A DNA stretch of 9,643 bases from Candidatus Krumholzibacteriia bacterium. Its GTDB lineage: Bacteria; Krumholzibacteriota; Krumholzibacteriia; Krumholzibacteriales; Krumholzibacteriaceae. Below, one piece after another: positions 6,301-9,643 of the stretch (within the stretch, counting starts at the first letter, position 1; each line of letters begins with the position of its first letter). The stretch spans positions 1-9,643 of the forward strand of contig JAQVGR010000032.1 of assembly GCA_028696635.1 (NCBI GenBank), read 5' to 3'. The translations under genes and the position numbers were made by a program. The notes under the pieces are model-generated. The model made no database searches. It worked only from the letters and a program-made list of their open reading frames with translations, and was not told the origin of the DNA.

Positions 6301-6859
6301 TGCCTTCCTTGTCCCAGGCGTGAACGGTCGGAATCCCCGCGGCCGAGCCATGGTAGACGTAGACGCGGCCGTGGTTGTCCGTCGTTCCGTACCAGCGCGC
6401 GCCGACGATCACGTCGTCGTATCCGTCGCCGTTCACGTCTCCCGCCGTGGAGACCGACCAGCCGTACTCGGCCTGATACTGGTTGCTCTCGATGTGGCGC
6501 GCCGCGGTCGTCGAGAGACCCGAGGCCGAACCGTGGTAGATCCTCATGCAGCCCTCGTAGTACGAGCCGCCGTCGAAGAAGGGAGTCCCTATGATGACGT
6601 CGCTGTAGCCGTCGCCGTTCACGTCGCCGGCAGTCGACACGCAGTGACCGAATCCTGACAGGGGGATATTCATCTCGAGCGTGGTGCTCGGTACGGTCAC
6701 GATCGGATCAACAACGATTGGATAACGGGCGCCGCTGTCGTCGATGAGGAGCCGTATCGATCCATCGGCAAGGATCATGCTGCAGGGGAGCTCCCGCTCG
6801 GCCGCATCCCGGGCGAGGAGCGAGCCGTAGCGTAGTATGCACGCATCGTGCTCGTCCAT
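3380..6859 (-). CDS. FG-GAP (integrin-alpha-like) repeat surface protein, portion after the internal stop
   Basis: This 1159-codon open frame carries 14 FG-GAP repeats with the calcium-binding loop DVNGDGYSD or close variants. Each repeat ends in a strand such as VIVGAPYYD and a YHGS-type turn. FG-GAP repeats fold as beta-propeller blades; fourteen would make two seven-bladed propellers. Next comes a fibronectin III-like stretch (about 3710-4060) and a C-terminal domain with EGYPNPFNP, then YDVSGRRLRTL, SGVYFARM and KLILIR at the end. This is the FlgD-Ig/T9SS-like sorting pattern common in FCB-group bacteria and marks export to the cell surface. The stop is TAG. The Met at 6859 is not a natural start: coding similarity (SRGSx-like RYGSLLARDA and earlier residues) continues upstream in the same frame to the amber codon at 6973. 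The ligand is unknown. See the interrupted-gene entry for 3380-7480. Confidence 0.85.
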   Translation of the reverse strand: MDEHDACILRYGSLLARDAAERELPCSMILADGSIRLLIDDSGARYPIVVDPIVTVPSTTLEMNIPLSGFGHCVSTAGDVNGDGYSDVIIGTPFFDGGSYYEGCMRIYHGSASGLSTTAARHIESNQYQAEYGWSVSTAGDVNGDGYDDVIVGARWYGTTDNHGRVYVYHGSAAGIPTVHAWDKEGTQGNMHLGYSVSTAGDVNGDGYDDVIVGAPLWNESEGVEGIAYVYHGSASGLAATAAWSDHGDLWLDNFAYCVSTAGDVNGDGYSDVIVGSFPDPWVTNNPGYARVYHGSAAGLGAGHAWSVQDDGVDSWFAFAVSTAGDVNGDGYSDVLVGAPYYDGGVVDGGRVLVYHGSGTGLSTTPALILDGDQGGAEYGASVATVGDANGDGYSDIIVGAQRYTNGQTEEGRAWVHLGYYSGVQATHAWRKESDKADALFGGSVATAGDVNGDGYSDVMVGARFYDHPEDAEGLVFVYHGGSYGPRDAAGWVTESNQALGYFGASLACVGDVNGDGYSDILIGATGYDHGETDEGAVFLFLGSRSGPALVPIWFAESNQADAVLGSSVACAGDVNGDGYPDGIIGANRYDNTFTDEGAAFIWLSQPGGAPYGNPGNAAWSAFGGQAGARLGFAVSGGGDLNADGYADVVVGAPYYDNPTTDEGAVFAYFGSGTGPSAAPDWFLDSDQASAEYGVSVASAGDMNGDGYSDVLVGASRYANGESLEGAAFVYTGSPDGPQDTPWWYAESNQTSARMGNSVAYAGDVNGDGYSDVLIGAYRFANPNEGGGAAFLWHGQAAKPSTGDPANADWVTVLPEDYAYWGYSVASAGDVNGDGYSDVIVGTGYYDGPAGDGIGIAGVWKGSGSGLPTSATWTASGNQDLCYFGHAVASAGDVNGDGFCDVMAGARYYDAGETDEGRVFLYYGNESRGLARTPEQWRSDLSSPLAPLAMTGTDNEFAIKARGRTPMGRGSVRIEYEVKPFGTAFDGTGTVLGDWADTGAPSSLGSVVALSEAVTGLAQMTMYHWRMRLHTDSPFSPRSPWFTLPCNGAGEMDLRTYSPTTDADETPLAILPLEGYPNPFNPQVTLAYTLASKTRVRLSVYDVSGRRLRTLVDGVQDAGRRLVAWDGRNDRNDAMPSGVYFARMQAGELTQSCKLILIR
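4164..6640 (-). repeat. Fourteen tandem coding repeats of about 186 bp (FG-GAP blades)
   Basis: The DNA encoding each calcium loop (seen on the plus strand as CCGTTCACGTC or a variant) recurs near 6617, 6431, 6248, 6062, 5876, 5690, 5504, 5318, 5132, 4934, 4748, 4562, 4364 and 4175. Ten of the thirteen spacings are exactly 186 bp (62 codons); the others are 183, 198, 198 and 189 where loops are longer or shorter, so nine to ten units share one length. Such regularity suggests growth by unit duplication. It also creates long accidental open frames on the opposite strand. Confidence 0.85.
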
Positions 6860-6970
6860 GAAGTCGATGGCGCTCCCGTCGGCGCTCGACCGGGGCGTCA
6901 GGTTGCAGGAAACCGCGCCCTCGATGCAGAGAAATCCCCCGCCGGGAGGAGCCGCTTCGATCGTGAACCC

Positions 6971-7480
6971 CTACTCGATGCCGTCGGCGCTGTTGGCGTA
7001 CCATTCCGTCAATCCGGATCGACGGTATTCGATCCGTTCGACGCCGGCGATCCGCTCCCCGGCGGGGAGCGCTCGAAGCGCCTCTTCCCGGCCGAAAGCC
7101 GCCGTCCGCCAGCGCCAGGTCCACAGGGGCTGCGCCTGATCGCGGGGCACGATCTCGATCGTCTCATCGCGGAAGTAGGTCCGCAGGTTGTGCGCGCGGT
7201 TGGGCGCCTGAAGCCCGGCCGCGCTCTCCGAGACGTCGTACTCGGCCTTTTCGAGGTTCCGGGCGACCTCCGCCAGCCAGTCTTCGCTCACTCCGACGGG
7301 GAGGTTCGTCGCCGCGGATGCGGGGTCGGCCCCCGTTTCCGCAGCAAACGCCTGTGCCGCCGATTCGGGCTCTCTCCCGAATCGGGCGATACCGGCCGCC
7401 GCGAGAACGAGGCAGCAGACCCCGATGAAGTAGATCGCATCGCGATGGAAATCATGACGCCCTCGAATGGTTCCGGACAT
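6971..7480 (-). CDS. N-terminal portion of the FG-GAP protein, ends at an in-frame amber codon
   Basis: The start is ATG at 7480 rather than 7486, because AGGGAG (7493-7488) sits 7 nt from the former and only 1 nt from the latter. Residues 15-32 (AIYFIGVCCLVLAAAGIA) form a signal-anchor or uncleaved signal peptide. The following region to residue 169 contains LQAPNRAHNLRTYF, IEIVPR and VEYRRSGLTEWYANS, a conserved N-terminal domain that in my recollection precedes FG-GAP propellers in proteins from Eisenbacteria-like genomes. The frame ends SADGIE-TAG, and the same frame resumes at once with GFTIEAAPPGG. A 169-residue product on its own would lack every propeller blade and the sorting domain. 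Confidence 0.7.
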   Translation of the reverse strand: MSGTIRGRHDFHRDAIYFIGVCCLVLAAAGIARFGREPESAAQAFAAETGADPASAATNLPVGVSEDWLAEVARNLEKAEYDVSESAAGLQAPNRAHNLRTYFRDETIEIVPRDQAQPLWTWRWRTAAFGREEALRALPAGERIAGVERIEYRRSGLTEWYANSADGIE

Positions 7481-7531
7481 CGCCATTCTCCCTTCGCTGA
7501 GGCACTGTATTTTGGGGATTCAGTGGAATTG

Positions 7532-7560
7532 ACTATAGCACAGGACTCGGATGGCCTCAA
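7532..7560 (-). promoter_or_regulatory. Promoter of the FG-GAP gene
   Basis: On the minus strand TTGAGG (7560-7555) is followed after 17 bp by TATAGT (7537-7532), five of six consensus bases, preceded by TGC, which makes it an extended -10. Transcription would start near 7525, giving a leader of about 45 nt with the AGGGAG ribosome site. An intact promoter and ribosome site argue that any gene inactivation is recent. Confidence 0.6.
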
Positions 7561-7784
7561 TCGATTTTTTACCCGGCGCGTATCCCGCTGTCAGCGCGAG
7601 ACGTATCATCATGAAGGACGACAGCCTCGACTCTTTTATTATGGCTACGCCCGATCCGAGCACCGAGTTCATGGCCTTCGCCTGCGAGTTCGAGGCGGAT
7701 ACCTTGAACCTGGCCCTACGTATAATGAGATGATCGAGGCGAATCAGAACATTCCGAAGAAAGTTGCGAGCGTGGAGCCGATTC
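7561..7784. other. Intergenic stretch between the ATPase gene and the FG-GAP promoter
   Basis: No gene is well supported. A 60-codon plus-strand frame (7551-7733) has AGGA five bases before its ATG and reads plausibly (DDSLDSFIMATPDPSTEFM), but it overlaps the FG-GAP promoter, has no good promoter of its own and resembles nothing I know. Repeat copy B lies at the right end. No terminator hairpin is evident for the ATPase gene. Confidence 0.35.
7745..7768 (+). repeat. Dispersed repeat copy B
   Basis: The most diverged of three related copies: CAGAACATTCCGAAGA followed by AAGTTGCG. It matches copy A at 18 of 24 bases and copy C at 17 of 24, with a further 8 of 12 matches to C in the next bases (GGAGCCG against GGAGTCG). 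It begins 16 bp beyond the ATPase stop codon and forms, with copy C, a direct repeat around that gene. Confidence 0.4.
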
Positions 7785-8960
7785 TCAAAACAGCCCGCCG
7801 TCCCAAATCTGCCTGCAGAAGCTGCGCCAGGGCAGGATCTCGATCCCGTCCTCGGTCGAGCGCGCTTTGTCCACACGAGACACGACGACCCTCCGCTTCA
7901 CGGTGTCCTCCTCGGCGAGCGCCCTCAATCCCTTCAGATCGGCAGGACGAATTTCCTTCGTCGACTTGCACTCGATGGCCACGTCCAAGTCTCCGACGAT
8001 CAGATCGATTTCGAAGCCGGAACTCGTGCGCCAGAAGCTCATGGGATACTCGAGACGCTTGTAGGAGAGATATGCGCGCACCTCATTGATGACGAAGTGC
8101 TCGAAAGCCCGACCGAAGCGGTCGGACCCCTCGGTAATGACGTGCGTCTCCGGATGGAGTCGGTTCGCGACGCCGATGTCGAACAGGTAGAACTTGGCGG
8201 TTTCAACCAGTCGACGTTTCTTGCGTCGCCGCCACGGCTCCAGGGTGAAACCGAGAAGCGTATCTTCCAGGATCTGGAAGTAGTTGCGCACCGTACTGGT
8301 CGACACGCCCGTTTCTCGCGCGACATTGGCGTAGTTGATCTGTTGGCCGTGACTGAATCCCACGACCTGCAGGAATCGGGAAAACGCGGGGATGTTTCTC
8401 GTCGCCGACTCGTCGATGATCTCCGCTTTGATGTAGTTGTACACGTAGGCTTTCAAGAGTGGTGAGGGCTCGTCGACGAGGTAATGGACGGGCAGAGCCC
8501 CGTGTTCCAGAACTCGGGCGAGATCGATCTCGCCGATCTCATGACTGGTCAGCGGCAGCATGTGAAAATCGATCGCGCGTCCGCCGAGGAGATTGCGGGA
8601 TCGGTGCCGGAGTTTTCGCGCGCTCGACCCGCAGAGGATGAATCGAGTGGCCGTGTTCTCCAGTAGCCAGTGAACTTCCTCGAGCAGAGCGGGAACATGC
8701 TGGACCTCGTCGATGACAACAATCGGGGGCCGCTCCGCCAGGACCTCCTCGCGAAAAGTCCGCGGGCGTACGGTCAGCTCGGCGCTCAGCGTCGTGTCCA
8801 GGAGGTCATAGAACCTCGCTTCGGGGTAGCGATCGTGGAGAAAGGTCGTCTTTCCAGTTTGCCGCGCCCCCCATAAAAAGGCTGCAGCCGAGCCCGAGAC
8901 GGGGTTCGGCACCCATGACAACTCTAAATCGCGTTTGAATTTGGGAATTCGTTGTGTCAT
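7785..8960 (-). CDS. AAA_14/DUF4143 family ATP-binding protein with PD-(D/E)XK-like C-terminus
   Basis: The 391-residue product has a Walker A GARQTGKTT (residues 31-39), Walker B IVVIDE (80-85) and the sensor-like CGSSARKLR (110-118). LLGGRA and LPLTSHEI (about 124-142) are typical of the AAA_14 family. Residues 208-240 contain a helix-turn-helix-like segment (YANVARETGVSTSTVRNYF), and the C-terminal DUF4143 region shows Glu287 (AFEHFV), Asp319 (GFEIDLIV), Glu330 and Lys332 (AIECKS). These residues form the E...D...ExK pattern of PD-(D/E)XK nucleases. The length is usual for the family, which is widespread, highly duplicated and of unsettled function. Nuclease activity and a role in DNA defence or mobility are suggested by motifs only. 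The start at 8960 is the first Met and lies only six bases after a promoter. It is transcribed towards the FG-GAP gene, which has its own promoter. The gene appears intact and ends in TGA. Confidence 0.9.
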   Translation of the reverse strand: MTQRIPKFKRDLELSWVPNPVSGSAAAFLWGARQTGKTTFLHDRYPEARFYDLLDTTLSAELTVRPRTFREEVLAERPPIVVIDEVQHVPALLEEVHWLLENTATRFILCGSSARKLRHRSRNLLGGRAIDFHMLPLTSHEIGEIDLARVLEHGALPVHYLVDEPSPLLKAYVYNYIKAEIIDESATRNIPAFSRFLQVVGFSHGQQINYANVARETGVSTSTVRNYFQILEDTLLGFTLEPWRRRKKRRLVETAKFYLFDIGVANRLHPETHVITEGSDRFGRAFEHFVINEVRAYLSYKRLEYPMSFWRTSSGFEIDLIVGDLDVAIECKSTKEIRPADLKGLRALAEEDTVKRRVVVSRVDKARSTEDGIEILPWRSFCRQIWDGGLF

Positions 8961-8966
8961 GTGCTG

Positions 8967-8995
8967 ATTATCATGTAATTCAGCAACTTAGTCAA
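8967..8995 (-). promoter_or_regulatory. Promoter giving a probable leaderless ATPase mRNA
   Basis: On the minus strand TTGACT (8995-8990) is followed after exactly 17 bp by GATAAT (8972-8967); each box matches five of six consensus bases. Only six bases separate the -10 box from the ATG at 8960, so the transcript should start at or next to the start codon with no room for a ribosome-binding site. Leaderless translation is therefore predicted. Confidence 0.65.
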
Positions 8996-9285
8996 TGATT
9001 TTCAGGAATTGTTTTCGCCCGCCCTGAAGCGTCCGACGGTTCTCGGGTCGCGCCGGATACTGCAACTGAAAGGATATATGGTAGTTACGCTGGATCCACC
9101 CCCGCGCCCGGCAGGAATTCAATTGAGCTGCTAAGCGCGCGGCGAGCTCTCGGTCAGCGCCGGTTGACCTGTTTCGCGGAGTTCAAGCCGCCTGAAAAAC
9201 GAGAACATTCAGAAAAGGGTAACGCTCGCGGAGTCGTTTGATTTCTTGCGCCACTCCCCGCTAACTCCTTGACGCTTTTTCGGTT
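8996..9285. other. Intergenic region between divergent ATPase and kinase promoters
   Basis: No gene could be supported on either strand. The only structured element recognised is repeat copy C at 9201-9224. In one plus frame the repeat reads ENIQKRVTLAESFDFLRH and reaches a stop at 9270-9272, so a decayed coding fragment cannot be excluded, but no start with a ribosome site precedes it. Confidence 0.4.
9201..9224 (+). repeat. Dispersed repeat copy C
   Basis: Starts GAGAACATTC and ends GGGTAACG, matching copy A in 21 of 24 bases. It lies 240 bp upstream of the ATPase start codon in the same orientation as copy B beyond that gene's end, so copies B and C are direct repeats about 1.46 kb apart around the ATPase gene. 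Confidence 0.5.
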
Positions 9286-9314
9286 TTGACATCCGCGCGC
9301 CCCTCGACTAGAAT
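9286..9314 (+). promoter_or_regulatory. Promoter of the serine/threonine kinase gene
   Basis: TTGACA (9286-9291), a 17-bp spacer and TAGAAT (9309-9314, five of six consensus bases) predict transcription from about 9321, leaving a leader of roughly 73 nt. It is divergent from the ATPase promoter about 300 bp away. Confidence 0.65.
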
Positions 9315-9393
9315 CCTCCTCGAAGATTCCTGCTCCCGATGAAACGCAGCTCTGTCAGGTGATTCACGGCCCTTGCCGCCGCTAGGGGATCGC

Positions 9394-9643
9394 ATGATCG
9401 GCAAGACGATCTCGCACTACAGGATCCTCTCGAAGCTCGGCGAGGGGGGTATGGGCGTGGTCTACCGGGCCGAGGACCTCACGCTCGGCCGGACGGTAGC
9501 GCTGAAGTTTCTCCCCCCCGACTCGGTGGCCCGCGAGGAGGACCGGGCGCGGCTCGTGCACGAGGCGCGGGCCGCCGCCGCGCTCCTTCATCCCGGCATC
9601 TGCCCCGTCTACGAGATCGCCGAGGCGGACGGCCGCACCTTCA
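9394..9643 (+). CDS. PknB-type serine/threonine protein kinase (N-terminal part only)
   Basis: An open frame begins at ATG 9394, four bases after AGGGGA, and runs off the right edge after 83 codons. It shows the start of a Hanks-type kinase domain: SHYRILSKLGEGGMGVVYRAED (residues 7-28, beginning SHYRIL) with the glycine-rich ATP loop at 16-22. The catalytic lysine is in VALKFL (Lys38), the C-helix glutamate in HEARAA (Glu57), and LLHPGICPVYEI follows at 64-75. This N-terminus is typical of large membrane-linked kinases of Acidobacteriota-like and Eisenbacteria-like genomes, which often carry TPR or WD40/TolB propeller sensor domains after the kinase; that part is outside the window. The family call is firm and the substrate is unknown. 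Confidence 0.93.
   Translation, partial: MIGKTISHYRILSKLGEGGMGVVYRAEDLTLGRTVALKFLPPDSVAREEDRARLVHEARAAAALLHPGICPVYEIAEADGRTF

Larger units (their letters stand above)
3380..7480 (-). pseudogene. FG-GAP surface protein gene interrupted by one amber codon (TAG at 6973-6971)
   Basis: The two open frames 6971-7480 and the one ending at 3380 are in the same reading frame, with no other stop between them. Codon 170 is TAG; the whole reading would be 1366 codons. The family pattern I recall at this point is G-[IL]-E-Q-G-F-T-[IL], so the ancestral codon was most likely CAG and a single C-to-T change made TAG. Everything downstream remains open with intact calcium loops and sorting domain. That fits a very recent nonsense mutation, a base error in the assembly, or UAG read-through. 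Genome-wide recoding of UAG is unlikely because this gene's own end (3382-3380) and the Fic gene (2215-2217) both stop naturally at TAG. Confidence 0.75.

Noticed and set aside
4164..6640. CRISPR-like or satellite repeat array
   Set aside because: The period of 186 bp is a multiple of three, the units are not identical, and all encode FG-GAP blades.
4478..6658. 726-codon plus-strand open frame rich in VAVAVSVHV repeats
   Set aside because: It is the antisense of the FG-GAP blades; its periodicity follows the 186-bp coding repeat and it has no ribosome site or sensible protein content.
6971..6973. Global recoding of UAG as a sense codon
   Set aside because: TAG is the natural end of both the Fic protein and the FG-GAP sorting domain in this window, so a general reassignment does not fit.
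7551..7733. 60-codon plus-strand ORF with an AGGA ribosome-site match
   Set aside because: It overlaps the FG-GAP promoter, lacks its own promoter and has no recognisable similarity; kept only as a remark in the intergenic entry.
6848..8089. 413-codon plus-strand frame spanning three minus-strand genes and promoters
   Set aside because: It crosses the FG-GAP start, its promoter and the ATPase stop, and is composition-biased with no domain.

Overview
The window looks like a GC-rich bacterial chromosome of the kind recovered from environmental genomes of the FCB group and its neighbours (Candidatus Eisenbacteria-like lineages, possibly Gemmatimonadota or Acidobacteriota-like). This is an inference from three signals: a very long FG-GAP surface protein ending in a YPNPFNP-type C-terminal sorting/FlgD-like domain, a PknB-type kinase opening with the SHYRILSKLGEGGMGVVY pattern, and the overall codon bias. 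No rRNA is present to settle the taxonomy.

Layout. Positions 1-803 (minus) hold all but the extreme C-terminus of an AbiEi-type antitoxin, half of a type IV toxin-antitoxin/abortive-infection system; its toxin should lie just beyond the left edge. Divergent from it, at 1168-2217 (plus), is a Fic AMPylase with an N-terminal inhibitory motif and a C-terminal winged helix. Between them is an AT-rich control region. In it, two promoter-operator modules (TTGACA, -10, ACCCAT/ATGGGT inverted repeat) are arranged as mirror images around position 885.5, so one repressor could control both directions. Downstream of the Fic gene come an 11-bp phased GCGAC array (2222-2283) and a tRNA-Asn-like 3' part (about 2299-2352) that looks degenerate and could be an island attachment scar. 

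The middle holds a small secreted protein (2557-3174, plus) with its own extended -10 promoter. Convergent to it is a 4.1-kb minus-strand gene (7480 to 3380) for a membrane-anchored or exported protein with 14 FG-GAP calcium-binding blades. This gene is split by one in-frame amber codon at 6971-6973; both sides are otherwise open and in frame.

The right side holds a DUF4143-type AAA ATPase with a PD-(D/E)XK-like C-terminus (8960-7785, minus) driven by a promoter that predicts a leaderless mRNA, then the start of a serine/threonine kinase (9394 to the edge, plus). A dispersed repeat of about 24 bp occurs three times in the same orientation: in the Fic leader, just after the ATPase gene and upstream of it. 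The last two bracket the ATPase gene.

Functionally, the left 2.4 kb reads as a defence/toxin-antitoxin island and the ATPase as another accessory module. The secreted protein, the FG-GAP protein and the kinase look like resident genes. No integrase, transposase or CRISPR array is visible.
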